From Ignelater luminosus (lineage: Eukaryota; Arthropoda; Insecta; Coleoptera; Elateridae), in NCBI GenBank assembly GCA_011009095.1, contig VTPC01090697.1, positions 83,845 to 147,844 of the forward strand: a stretch of 64,000 bases of DNA, written 5' to 3'. Positions 47,589 through 58,566 of the stretch are shown piece by piece. The notes beneath the pieces are model-generated. The model saw only the letters and a list, made by a program, of their open reading frames with translations. It had not been told where the DNA came from and did not search any database. Positions within the stretch are counted from its first letter, which is position 1. Each line of letters begins with the position of its first letter. Made by a program: the position numbers and the translations under genes.

Positions 47589-48029
47589 GGAGCGGCGGGC
47601 CTCCAGCTCTAGTTTACTGTAAATTTTGAGGTTAACGTTGACAGATGTCAGGTTGGGTTCATAAAAGAAGAAACTTATATTTTACTACTCACTGATTTTT
47701 CAGACTCCAAGTCACTCTTTATTTTATTGGATTACAACCGAATTCAATTACTTTGTTATCTCTTTATCTCACAGCACGTACCCAAGCAGTGAAGCTGAAT
47801 GAAAAAGCGGGGTTGAAAATAAAAACTGATTTAATAAAAAAAACTTTTAAGTTCACCTGGTGAAATTTAATATGCCAATTAATAAAAAAAACATCGAATA
47901 GCCGGAAATGATTTGACGGTAAGCTTGTTGAATAGTAGTTGCAACTATTAGAGTATCTTTTATTGAAATGACTGATGCTGCTTTAGTTGACTTGGTTGCT
48001 GTACTCGCACTTTACCTTAATGTATCGTC
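47589..48029. other. spacer right of the palindrome
   Basis: Monomer similarity stops abruptly after GGCAGAGGAGCGG at about 47585-47597. The rest is A+T-rich without a recognised gene. Confidence 0.4.
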
Positions 48030-48640
48030 CCTTGAACTCCACATTGTTTTTCATTTAAGATTCAATAGGTAGTAACCGCTAGCGTGGTGTGTGATTTCTC
48101 CAATCGAAGTCCATCATCCTTCAGCAGCAAACTAACTGTGAATCTACCTATTGCATTTCCGTCTTGTGTGATGATAAGATTATTCTCATACATAATCATA
48201 TTTGGGAGCTTTTCTATTTGATAAATTTTGTTTTAGTTGAGAATTTAGATCGTTTGCTTTACTGAGACAGCAGGCTAGATGGGACTGTAATGCTTTAATT
48301 CTTACTTGTCAGTCTGATTTATCAGATAAGGGAATACTATATGGTGGCAATTTAATCGACTAGATATTGAGTTTGAGGCACAAGGGAAGTGTGAAACAAC
48401 TAAACAATTAATCAAAGTTTGGAAATTATTAGTTTTTAAGGCAGACTAATGTTTGAATCTAGGAAGCCATTAAGCATTTTACTAGTTCTGTAACAAAATT
48501 GCTTTGTGAACCGAAATCTAACAGCACTCTGCATTTATGAGGTGTGCTCTGTTTGTTCACGACGTTTCTGATAACCGTTGATGGTAGCACATGGGCAGAC
48601 AATTTATTGCGTTTCGTTCAAGTCCTTATTTCTTTGATGC
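48030..48640 (-). pseudogene. BEL/Pao protease-region remnant
   Basis: Minus-strand frames read NVVNKQSTPHKCRVLLDFGS then QSNFVTELVKCL near 48.59-48.47 kb. This is the BEL/Pao aspartic-protease block 'CRALLDSGSQSNFIT' with Phe in place of the middle residue of the D-S-G active site. Near 48.19-48.08 kb comes IITQDGNAIGRFTVSLLLKD then LRLEKSHTTLA, the start of the RT region. Sequence between is degraded. Opposite strand to the BEL/Pao remnant at 24.6-26.7 kb. Confidence 0.7.
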
Positions 48641-48649
48641 ACATCTAAA

Positions 48650-50450
48650 GACGGGGTGATCTTGACAAGAGTGTCCTAGATTGACATCCTGTATCTCTTC
48701 GATTTTAGGATATAAGTTCATCTAAACTGTTCTGATTCTTAAGAACTTTAAAAAACTTCTTATGATTTATTCTGAATAATTACAACTAATGCAAATTGCA
48801 CGTACGTATTAGAATGCAGTTTACAGCGCTTTTTGTTTATGACAAGAAAATAACTTCTTTGCTTTAGTATCCGTTTGAAAAATATCAATGCACTGAAATT
48901 AAAAACGTGAAAAATTTTGTTATTTCTCATAGTCTTTTCAAAAACAAAATATTTTATAAATTAAAAAGAATACTTAGCTTAGACTTTAATTTTTTGTGCA
49001 TCAATTACTATAATTTATGAGATAATAGAAGCTAACTAATTCGATACATTAATGAATAGCAGATCTGATTTCTTCTCCTTTTGTTATTAACTAGAAAATA
49101 TGTGGAAAATAACAAACTGTAATACGTGGTGGGGAAAGAGATATATCAGAAAACGTACAACAGAATCATTATATTAGAGTGGTAGATGCTGGGGATTAAC
49201 TTTACGGTTGTGATCTCATTCAAAAGGGTTACTCCCCAATGTGTTACTTAATTTAATTCTTTTTCTGTTTTACTTTAAAAGACTTGTGTTGAATTTTGAT
49301 TTTAAAAACAAGTAAGTACAATTTCTATTTTAATTTATTTTATTTTGCGTATTTTCATTGTTTTTTCTTCTTTTTTCTTATTAAACTGAGCAGTGATCAC
49401 TGGATATTTAATTATCACTATAAAATCATTGTTTAAATTTTATTAATCATCTCAACGGTTAACTTAAGTTCATGTTACAGAATTACAAATGAAATAATAT
49501 CAAAAAAAGAAAAGAAAGCAAAGAAATTATTTTTATTGTAGCTTTCACTCTTTAATGTAGATTACATAAGTAAATGCGTCACTCAAATTTTGTGTGTTTT
49601 ATTTGTCTGCAAAATAATTTTAATGTTTAATGTTATTGCATAATAACATTAAAACTACGACCGACTAACAGCATCCGATTTTGTACAACTTTCTCCGTTT
49701 GCGGAAGTTCTGCCGCTTGCATGTCTTTTAATATACCATAAGTTTATCTCAGACGTAAATGGAAAATATCGTACGTTTTGCTTTCCCTTTTCGCGTTATA
49801 TAATATTCATTCATCTTTAATTGCTGATTTTCTTTTTTTTACCTTTAGAAGAATGAGTATCATGCTTCATTAATTAATTATTTAAACAATTTCTATTGTT
49901 TTGTTCAGAGAATATTATTAGTTTAGATTTTATTTATCTGCGTGTATTCTACTTGTCATTAGATATTCACTAAATTATAATCTTATACTGTTTTCTAGCA
50001 ATTTTTCAAGTAAACTTAGATGACTTTTCACCACCTCGTCATAATTGCTATTTTTTGATTTTCTCTTCCGCTTTTTTTTTCTACTGTGCAACTTTTTATT
50101 AAACCTGTTAAGTTTTTGCAATCAATACATCTTCCTTGTTTTGTCTTTGTTTACTTTCTCTAGGGACTTCCTGATTTGCTCTTCACTTGGCTAAAGAACA
50201 TTTAACGGATAAATAAATTCCACAGAAGTTACTAATAATTTTTTATATTTGTTTTAACAAATTAAGTTGTACAAGCTGTCCCAAATTTAATGGTAATTAG
50301 TTACAAAAAAATTGACTTTTCAAGACAAACATTCGATAATTTTTTATTTTTTTTGTGAAACAAAAGCTACAAACGAGACCATTTGTAGTATAACAGGACA
50401 AAAAAAAATTATGCAATTATTTTTTCTTTAAAAATCCGTTAAATTTGTTT
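48650..50450. other. no recognisable gene; upstream of the P450
   Basis: Very A+T-rich. No coding family seen. It probably contains the first, non-coding exon of the P450 gene, because TATTTCCAG just before the start codon looks like a splice acceptor, but its position cannot be read. Confidence 0.4.
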
Positions 50451-50468
50451 TCATTGTATATTTCCAGG

Positions 50469-52066
50469 ATGTGGTTGATATCAACACTTCTATTCATAGG
50501 CATCCTAGGATTATTAGCCTATTTAGACACCAAAAAGCCCAAAAACTATCCACCAGGACCAAAATGGTTACCAATTCTTGGTAGCGCATTAGAAGTCTAC
50601 AAATACAGAAAGAAAACAGGAACTCTTTCCTTAGCTACCAACGAATTGGCTAAAAAATACGGTCCCGTCTTAGGACTACGCATAGGAAAAGATCGGATAG
50701 TTTTTGCCTACGGTTTTGAGGCTATTCGGGAATTCTTATTAAAGGAAGAATTATCTGGAAGGCCGCAAGGACCGTTTTATGAATTGAGAACTTGGGGTAA
50801 AAGAAGAGGCATCATGTTGACAGATGAGGATTTTTGGCAAGAGCAAAGAAGGTTTGTTTTGCGTCATTTGAGGGAGTTTGGGTTTGGTAGTAGAAATATG
50901 TCTTCTTTGATTGAAGAAGAAGCTGAGATTATGGTTAATCATATCAAGAAGAAGATTGAAGATAATCATGGATGGTGTGAAATTAGAATAGACAGGTTGT
51001 TTGGAATTCATATTTTAAATACTTTATGGACAATGATGGCTGGTACGAGGTACAGTCCGGAAGATAAAGAATTAAAAAATTTACAAATTGTTTTAACCGA
51101 GTTGTTTGCTAATATTGATATGGGTGGTACACTGTTTAGCCATTTTCCATTTTTAAGGTATGTTGCGCCAGAATTTTCAGGATACAATATGTATATAAAG
51201 ACACATATGGGTATATGGAAGCTTTTAAATGAAGAATTACGCAAACATAAAGAAACTTATAATCCTGAAGATCTCAGAGATTTCATGGATGTGTATTTAA
51301 AAATGTTAGATTCGCCAGAAAAGAATGAGACCTTCACAGAAACGCAATTATTAGCTATCTGTTTGGATCTTTTTATGGCTGGTTCTGAAACCACAAGCAA
51401 ATCCTTGGGTTATTGCTTTTTATATCTGCTATTAAATCCTCAAATTCAAAAGAAAGCACAGGAAGAAATAGATAGAGTGGTAGGAACTGACAGATTGCCT
51501 TGTTTAAACGACAGACCTCAGTAGGTTTTACAAGATTTTTCAAATTTTCCATTTCTAAGCAATTTTTGTTTTTAGAATGCAATACACAGAGTGTATTGTT
51601 TTGGAATCTTTAAGAATGTTTACAGGAAGAGGATTTTCAATTCCCCATAGAGCACTGAAAGATACAACTCTACAAGGATATTTTATACCAAAGGTAAATA
51701 ACAAGGCTCATTCTAAGCCCTAATTAACTATTTAATTTTTAGGATACAATGCTCATAGCAACATTTAATGGGACACTATTGAGCGATGACTCGGGTTGGC
51801 CAGAACCAGAGGTATTCAAACCAGAACGTTTTGTTAAAGATGAAAAAATCTACAAGCCCGAAAATTACCTACCATTTGGTATAGGAAGGCACAGATGCAT
51901 GGGCGAAACATTAGCAAAAGCAAATATATTTTTAATAACTTCTAGTCTTTTGCAAAATTTCAATTTTAGCATACCACCAGGCACACCTCCACCATCTACA
52001 CTTTCTAGAGATGGAGCTACACCCGGACCTCAACCTTTCAAGGCTATTGTTACTTTAAGACAATGA
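50469..52066 (+). CDS. Cyp303a1-like: Cytochrome P450, CYP2 clan, CYP303A1-like
   Basis: Three coding exons: 50469-51520, 51576-51693 and 51743-52066 (introns 55 and 49 nt, GT-AG), giving 497 aa. The start MWLISTLLFIGILGLLAYLD is the ER anchor and lies two bases after a good splice acceptor, so I chose it over the ATG 24 bp upstream. Motifs: PPGP at 28-31, helix C WQEQR at 123-127, helix I AGSETTS at 304-310, ExxR (ESLR) at 361-364, PERF at 417-420 and the heme loop FGIGRHRCMG at 435-444 with Cys442 as the iron ligand. The stretches LFSHFPFLRYVAPEFSGYN and LLAICLDLFMAGSETTSKS are closest, from memory, to insect CYP303A1, a conserved single-copy enzyme in sensory bristles and adult development; CYP305 is the alternative. 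All key residues are present, so it is probably functional. Confidence 0.9.
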
Positions 52067-52258
52067 CAACTTTGTATATATTTATTTTATTTAGTTGTTT
52101 ACAATTTTCAAGTTAAGTTTACAGTTTTGTATTCCCAAATAGACAATTTATGAACAGTTCAACTAGTTTATTATACCAAGACGTCTTGAATAGACAGAAG
52201 AAGTCTTAAATTTATATATGTTCTTAGATTTTAAAATACAGACTTGGACATTTTTATT

Positions 52259-52552
52259 TTATCCTAAAAGACAACACGTTTCTCCAACCGGACAATCAAA
52301 CATTGGTGGTAAGGGCCAAAATTTGCAGTACTCTTTACAAACAGACCATTCCATTTCCGTTCCAAAAATCTTACATTGTTGTTTTGATCCCTCTTCTAAA
52401 AACAAAAAGTAAATAATACTCTAATACAAATATTCTTAAATTGAGATAATTTAATACCAAAATTAACTACTCTAGAAGCACTTACCACTTGCATAAGTAA
52501 ACAAAACGAAAACAAAGAGAAAGCAAAATACTATTACTTTTAGATTTCTCAT
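52259..52552 (-). CDS. Small secreted six-cysteine peptide
   Basis: Two exons, 52552-52486 and 52395-52259, with a 90-nt intron (GTAAGTGC donor, TTTTTAG acceptor) and matching phases; 67 aa. Residues 1-22 (MRNLKVIVFCFLFVFVLFTY to AS) are a strong signal peptide. The mature part of about 45 residues has Cys spaced C-x11-C-x3-C-x10-C-x5-C-C and ends CPVGETCCLLG. The even number of Cys and adjacent CC suggest a disulfide-stapled fold. Candidate classes are WAP-like or knottin-like protease inhibitors and antimicrobial or other secreted defence peptides, but I do not recognise the family. An AATAAAA signal follows the stop directly. It converges with the P450 gene, with 192 bp between their stops. 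Too short for ordinary ORF cut-offs and split by an intron. Confidence 0.72.
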
Positions 52553-53279
52553 TGTTCTTTGCGTTTGGAACCGAGTTTCAGCCAAAATTGTTTGAGGGTG
52601 ATCTTTGCTTGTTTAATAATGGAACTGTAACAACTTCATTGTGTTTTTATCAGTGACGATAATGATGCTGCTGTTTGTAATCTAAAATTTGTTCGATAAA
52701 ACTGATAATGTTTCAATTGAAATATATTCAAAACACTTGAAAGATATTTAAAAAAATAAGAAAGTAGAAGTGCACATGTGTTGTATGTATGATGCGATTT
52801 AGATAAACCAAATTTTCCCAAAAACTTTAAAATAATAAAAACAAATATCGTAAATTGCGTACTTACTACTGCAGTGATCTACAGTAGTTAGTTTGTATTT
52901 TGTTTAGCAAAGTTTTCGAAATTTCAGTTATTTGAAAGTTTTGTTTAGCAAAACAAGAATCTGGCATCCCTAAACAGTGGAGGGAGGATATCCACAAACT
53001 GCCGCATAAACTCAAAGTAATCTCTCTTGCCTTTGAGGTGCTAAAAGAATTGAGCAAATCTGTACAGACAACGAATTTATTTTATTCTGAACGGTAGCAA
53101 AGATTACTTGTTTGACATAAAGCATATAATATGTATGAGATCACTAACAGGTATGTATGAAACACTCACGCCTTTATACCCATAGACTCATGCAATCTTC
53201 AATAATATAAACTGACGACACAGCATGCTTTAGATTTCATAACTTTTCATTTACTTAATTCTGAAAACTCTCCTACCAT
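52553..53279. other. upstream region of the small peptide gene
   Basis: No gene recognised. The part next to 52552 is the likely 5' UTR and promoter of the peptide gene. The remainder, to 53.28 kb, has no recognised content. Confidence 0.4.
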
Positions 53280-53990
53280 GAGGTATAAACTTATTGTGGA
53301 GTTGAACTCGGTGGTTTCTTCTTTCATACTTCTCTCCATTTTTTTTGTCCTTGGACTTTTTTCTTACTCCCTTGCATTTCGATTACACCTTTCACTTCCT
53401 CGTTTCGCGTTTTTCTTGGCCTTTCGCAACCTAATTCGCTCAATGCTTTCATCATTTCTGCTGCAATCCCGTCATGTTATGATGCCTTTCCAATGCATAT
53501 CTTTTGTACCACATTTTTTAGTTCTTTCATTATTGTTAAACCCCTGTCATTTCTTTCTCGCGTTGTCTTCTTCTCCAGTTGTACTATTTCCTCCTTCTCT
53601 ATTCCACCTTTCTTCAAAGGAGTCTAAAAGTATCTTTTCCATTCGTCCATGATTTGGTCCCCTTTAGTTTCATGTTTTTTCAAAGTATTCTGTCTTGGTT
53701 TTCTCATATTTTTTAGTGCTCTGTAAAAGAATTTTTGGTTTTTGTTGAAATTTTTTGCTAACTGTTCTCCAAACTCTGTCCACGATTCTCCCTTACTTTT
53801 CTTTATCGTATCTTTTACTATTATTTGCTTTCTTTTGTATTCTGTGTACTTTCTCGTATCTCTTGTAACTAGATATGCAGTCCAAGTTAATTTCTTTTCT
53901 TTTACTGCTATCTTGATATCTGATGTCCACCATGCAGTTCTTCTTCCGTGCCGATTCCCTCTTTACTCCACAACTTTTCAACAAGCGGAT
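53280..53990 (-). pseudogene. LINE remnant, linker between EN and RT plus RT start
   Basis: Minus-strand frames from 53984: DIRYQDSSKRKEINLDCISS then RYEKVHRIQKKANNSKRYDK, the Lys-rich helical linker before LINE RTs. They continue as NFNKNQKFFYRALKNMRKPR near 53.73 kb and KICIGKAS-stop-HDGIAAEMMKAL near 53.48 kb (family K-x-G-K-A-x-G-x-D-G-I-x-x-E). The plus-strand ORF at 53278-53652 is its shadow. The catalytic part is missing. Confidence 0.65.
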
Positions 53991-54039
53991 GCTTGTGTTT
54001 AATAGTGTGCGTTTATTTATGAGAGTGATGCTTACATTC

Positions 54040-55170
54040 GTTAACTAGGTAAAGCCTTGCACTAAAAAGAGTTAAAGCTGTTCTAAGAGACTGCCATGTA
54101 GACATGGCCGCATTTTTGATGTCTAATAATAGATGGCCCTCTGGAGCGCTTAACAGCAGACGGCTTTCTTGCTCAGGCATACGCAGATAACGGACTAGTG
54201 TATCATTGATCGGTTTTTCAATGCGAATGGTCTGCAGGATCATAGAAAAATGGTGTAATGACAACCGCTTCTTCGCCAATCCATCTACGACTAAAGAAAT
54301 TCTATTCAGCAAGAGAAAAAGAAAACAGGTTTAACGAAACCTCGCGCAGCAAGTGAAGTGCTTAAAGGTGACCTTGGAAAGAAGATTAAGTGAGATGTCG
54401 ACAAGCCCATAGCAATATTCTAGCAGCTGCGGCAGGTGGTAGGTAGACTCTAAAAAATCAATTCTCAGATAGCATGCTGAATCTACTCGCAATTATTAAA
54501 CTTAGAGTACTATATGGTTCAGTAATCTACTGGCCTAGTGCATCACCATCTCCCTGAACGCATGAGCTTACGAGACTCAAAAAGGAAGCTGTAGCTAAAA
54601 AGCAGTGGCTATCATCAGGTAAAAGATCATATAACCGGTTTTAATTTGTCGCAGTTAAACTGGTTAATAAGCAAGAGCCGAGAAACCTAAGTCTTCTAAT
54701 TGGTATTTTTAGGGCCGCTCCAGCTTAAGCAAGCACCTGTCGCCCGTAGGTGTATAGGAAGACCCGATATGTCCTAAATGTGGGAATGACGATAAAACGT
54801 CTTCTCATTTTTGCGAAGGTTATGAGAGGCTGGGATTTAAAACCTACCAGGCCATTACTCCAACAAGGAGGAGTTGAGTTTTCTAGCCTGAACTGACATC
54901 TTCACTTTTGTACGAAAGTCAAGTAGTAGAGCCCTACACAGGCCTAAAGTTTTAGGTCCGGCCCAATTGGGGACAAACTTGACGCTACCCAAAGAATACC
55001 CAGCAACTTCTTGATCGGCTCAACAAGCCCGAACAAAAAAGTAGTAGCTGGTCGTAGAGGTGTTGGTAGGAAAAATGGTCCTTTAGAGGCCTATTTGCTA
55101 GGCTTTAGCCTCCTCAACTCTTCCTATTACTACAGTGACGATATCGATGATTACCAAAATAACATGAAAT
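54040..55170 (+). pseudogene. LINE remnant related to the one at 0.7-1.9 kb
   Basis: The DNA from 54050 resembles 720-1080 closely enough to align by eye (shared blocks include CTGCCATGTAGACAT and AACAGCAGACGGC-like strings). LLAQAYADNGL marks the palm with Asn for the second Asp of YADD. The C-terminal tail is better kept here: SLSKHLSPVGV, DPICPKCGNDDKTSSHFCEG, a CCHC-like pattern usual after RNase H in this LINE group. The RNase H itself is deleted. Confidence 0.65.
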
Positions 55171-55196
55171 TTAAAGAAAACGCCAGATTTAAATAA

Positions 55197-55740
55197 AATA
55201 TGTTTTAGTGTGGTGTGCAATCTCAACCGCTGGGTTTTTTCGACAGTATGCAGGGCGAGTTAGGGATGAAGCATTAAATAGAGAAAGTTACACTCGTAAA
55301 AGTTTAGTTTAATATTTGTCTCTGTACTTTTCTAATACATGTCCTTTTCAGGGTTATACAATGTTTGGACACGTCTTGGCATCGTGCTATTATGCCAGAG
55401 GACAACATAGCATTTGTGTCTAAAAACGACAACTGCTTAAAGATTTTAGGGCAATTCTTTTGAGGAGTGTTCGTAATAACGGATGAGAAACTCAGAATGA
55501 AAAGCAATTGAGTCGTAGAATTTTTTAAAAGTTAGCAAAAATGAATTTTGCCACAGTCTAAAAGCTGATGGAGAGAGTTAGAAGAAGACTTCGCCTCATT
55601 ACGAAGATTAGACCGTCAGAAATATAGTTCCGTGCTCAATGATGGGCGGGCTAAAATATAGTATAGTACGTTGCTGTCAAACAATAATCTGTCATTGTAA
55701 CTGTGCTGAATTAGTTTCTTCGTGTTTCTATTGAGCTACA
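55197..55740. other. unassigned spacer
   Basis: No gene recognised. It lies just upstream of the Tc1-like transposase start and may contain that element's 5' end, but I could not identify inverted repeats. Confidence 0.35.
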
Positions 55741-55756
55741 GCGGTTATTATTTTGT

Positions 55757-56930
55757 AAATATGAAAAAAAGTGAAGATTTGCGCAAACGTATATACCACA
55801 AATTTGGACATAAAGAATGATTTGATGTGATAAAGCAAAAGGAAAATGTTCCGAAGTCGACGGTCAACTACACCATTAAACAATATCAAAATGGTATTCA
55901 AACTTGTTTTACCGCTGTAATTTTGTGACGTCACATCAGATAAACCAATTAGATAAAAAATCACTTCGCATGCGTCGCTAGTGGCGATAGCGACAACCAA
56001 TTAGGTTGAATTGGGCTAGGTTTTATCCTTTTCGTGACGTCACAAAATTACAGCGGTAAAATACGTTTGAATCGCGAATACCATTTATTGAAAAACCAAG
56101 ACGAGGAAGACCATTACGTCCCAGTACCAGAGAACATAAAAACATTATTGTGGTACCTGGCAATGAAAACTGGCAAGAAAGTTTGATGTCTCGCCAGGCG
56201 TATACGTTATACATTAAGAAACTATGGTGTAAATTATTACAAAAACCAAAAGGCGCCTAAGTATGCACCGAAGCAACTCCCGGAAATCCCCTAAAAGTGC
56301 GAGAAATTGCGAAAAGGTATTTGAAAGTAAATAAATCAATTATTAAGGATGACACAAAGTATTTGCTTTTACAAATAACAACATGCCCGAAAGTAAGAAG
56401 TTTTACAGCTCTTTACAACAAAGACAAAGAAAAGTCCCAGATAACATTAAATTTCAAATGTAAACAGAGATTTGCAAAGAACATTTTGGTCTGGATCACA
56501 ATGTCTGAGCCAGTAGTAAAATATTCTTGCAATTCAGCCATCAGTGCAGAAGCATAGCGAGACCAGTGCTTGCCAAGAGTGCATAAATTCATTGATACTT
56601 ATCCTTCTGATGGTAATTATGTGTTTTGGCCCGACTTTGCGTTCACACATTAGGTAGAGTGTCCAAGAATGGCTATGCAGCAAAAATATAAATTTTGTTC
56701 CTAAAAATTCAAATCCGCTCAATGTACCAAAGGCTCGACCTATGGAACACTTTTGGGGCATTTTAGCTTCTTTAATCCACAAAAACGAATAAGAAGCAAA
56801 ATCTGTAAAAAGTTTACAACTTCGCATGAAAAAAAAACCTCAAAGAAATAAAAATTGATGTCATCCAAAATATGATGTGTAAGGTTAGGTGAAAATTAAG
56901 AAAAATCGAAGAAAAAGGTTCGTTCTGCAT
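55757..56930 (+). pseudogene. Tc1/mariner-superfamily transposase, DD37E-like, interrupted by a MITE
   Basis: ATG 55757 opens with MKKSEDLRKRIYHKFGH and NVPKSTVNYTIKQYQNG, the first helix-turn-helix of the family. After the MITE (55897-56071) the frame goes on as EKPRRGRPLRPSTREH, then KVREIAKRYLKVNKSIIKDD, RFAKNILVWITMSE, NYVFWPDFAFTH with the second Asp, and NFVPKNSNPLNVPKARPMEH with the Glu. With the frameshift near 56690 corrected in the count, 37 residues separate Asp and Glu, which indicates the ITmD37E group. Several stops. The first Asp block is degraded. Confidence 0.75.
55897..56071. mobile_element. 175-bp MITE with 38-bp terminal inverted repeats
   Basis: The left end (55897-55934) and right end (56034-56071) are inverted copies of each other with two mismatches in 38 bp. 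Both carry TTTTACCGCTGTAATTTTGT followed by GACGTCAC. The interior is too short to code. It splits the transposase gene exactly inside its helix-turn-helix region, so it inserted after that element. The inner ends contain TGACGTCA, a CRE/ATF-type palindrome. Confidence 0.88.
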
Positions 56931-57364
56931 TTTGTACTATTAAAATTGGAAAATATTGTTGATTTTGCAAATAAAGTTAATTTACCTTCGATTTGCATAC
57001 TTTCCGGATACTTTTATTTCACCCGTTAAGTATGTTGCATAAAATTTATACCAGCGCTGACGTAAAGACGTACAAATGATACAACTTGCCGTAGACGCCA
57101 CGGTCGTCTATAAGACAATTAAAACTGCCATTAAAGGCCCCACCTTGTTTACCATATAGCGCGGCGCCTTTAGAGATTCAGATCCAAACTTCTAATCAGA
57201 TTAGTTTTACGAAAATGTTTAAAAAGTAAGCGAAACGAAGCTGGTAAAGACCATAAAGCTTGACCCTCAGCCAGACTAGCTTCTTCGAAGAGATCTACAC
57301 AAAAAAACTAGTCGAGCTGCCTATCGGCAAAAGAGCAGTAAGTGGACTAGTGTATTCTATTCTA
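56931..57364. other. LINE 3' end with (TATTC)n tail, weakly supported
   Basis: Plus-strand sequence ending near 57350 runs into about four tandem TATTC units (57350-57371), the kind of short tandem tail seen on LINEs. The coding part before it is too degraded to assign. Confidence 0.35.
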
Positions 57365-57560
57365 TTCTATTCATTCTGATGTCTGCGCTAAATGTTTTTG
57401 TAAGTTGTAATAATACTAATCTACGTCGTTAATTATTGGCAGCAAACAGTTTAACATCGTCCATATAGAAAGCATTGTTTAGTTTGATTTTTGTGTTGCT
57501 GTTTGTCTATTTGGTAGTCTCGTTTAAGGTGTCACTGATTATAGATATTAGGAGTTTGTG
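57365..57560 (-). pseudogene. reverse-transcriptase fragment with YMDD
   Basis: The minus strand reads KIKLNNAFYMDDVKLFAANN followed by LTKTFSADI. This matches non-LTR RTs of a type with 'LLYMDDLKLYA', in which the catalytic box is YMDD. Only about 60 residues remain, cut off at the gypsy LTR boundary. Confidence 0.6.
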
Positions 57561-57591
57561 TATTGTTGGAAGTCACGTAAATAGGAGATAT

Positions 57592-57919
57592 TGTAACGCG
57601 CCTTCAATAAGTGCATCGAATATACCAGAGACGGCTCGAACTTTCTAGGCGTTACGACCGTCGAATAAGCGAGAAAAGGTGCGAAACTTCTAGGTTCATG
57701 AAGAAAAACAAGGAAAAAATATATAAAGGCAAGCGAGAATGGAGAGAGCGGTTACGCAGTGAATAAAGTCGGGTCAGTGTCTAGTAGATGTTGTAGTAAC
57801 GAACAGAAATAAATGTGTAATCAGTGATATAAATTTAGTACAAATAAATATTAGAAATAAATTGTAATAGACTGACAATAAATATTAAGAATAAATAAAC
57901 AGTTTATTAAAAAGTTACA
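57592..57919 (+). repeat. 5' LTR of the Ty3/gypsy element
   Basis: The sequence begins TGTAACGCGCC and ends AAAGTTACA, so it has TG...CA ends with short inverted ends (TGTAAC/GTTACA). Inside are TATATAAA at about 57719 and AATAAA at about 57762. It is followed at once by GTGGTGTCAGGTGTGG, the position and type of a primer-binding site. No matching 3' LTR was found before the window ends. Confidence 0.7.
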
Positions 57920-57999
57920 GTGGTGTCAGGTGTGGGTTTTTCTTTAAAATCAAATTTAAAACAAAAATAATTTGTGAATGCTTAAGACTCGGTTTGCTT

Positions 58000-58566
58000 C
58001 GGCTAAAATGGATTAAGATGTTACAGTAACTTAAGCAAAATATGCAAGACATGAATTTAAACATGGAAAAGACAAAACGTGAAATTATAGGGCAAATCAA
58101 GAACACAGAAAGTGAAATTAAAGAAGAAATGTAGACAATATAAAAAGTAAAATTAAAGAGGAAATTAATAACGTGCAAAGTGAAATGAATCTAAAAATGG
58201 AAACAATGAAAACGGAAGTTAAAAATGAAATTGATGGACTATATCAAAAATATGACGAATTACAATAAAAGTTGGCTATGTTTACTATAAGTCAAGTCGT
58301 GGAAGAAACTGTAGACGCTCGCAGCGAGGTATTTGAAGATATACAACTTCCACCTGCAAAACTAGTAATCCGCTAACAAGCCTTTGCGGTTATTGGAAGC
58401 AATGGCATGCCGAAAAACCATGTTCAACCTCCAATTTTCGATAGGAAAATAGCCTGGCCCGCTTATTCAATGTAGTTTCAAGCGGCGGCTGTTACTAATA
58501 ATTGGAGTAAAAAGGAGAAGGCAGCGTCTCTGATAGTGGCTTTACGTGGAGACGCCATGGTGATGA
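58000..58566 (+). pseudogene. Ty3/gypsy gag, 5' half
   Basis: A charged coiled-coil region (KSKIKEEINNVQSEMNLKME near 58.15 kb) is followed by a block near 58.43-58.57 kb with PPIFDRKIAWPAYSM and NNWSKKEKAASLIVALRGDA. The latter is the conserved capsid segment 'P.FDGK..W..Y..QFE..A..N.W...EKA..L...LRGDA'. Stops occur in the coiled coil. Gag ends abruptly at about 58566, where the pogo-like sequence begins on the other strand. Confidence 0.75.

Noticed and set aside
53278-53652. 124-codon hydrophobic plus-strand ORF
   Set aside because: It is the antisense shadow of a LINE coding region on the minus strand; T-rich antisense of Lys-rich codons gives Phe/Leu/Ser.
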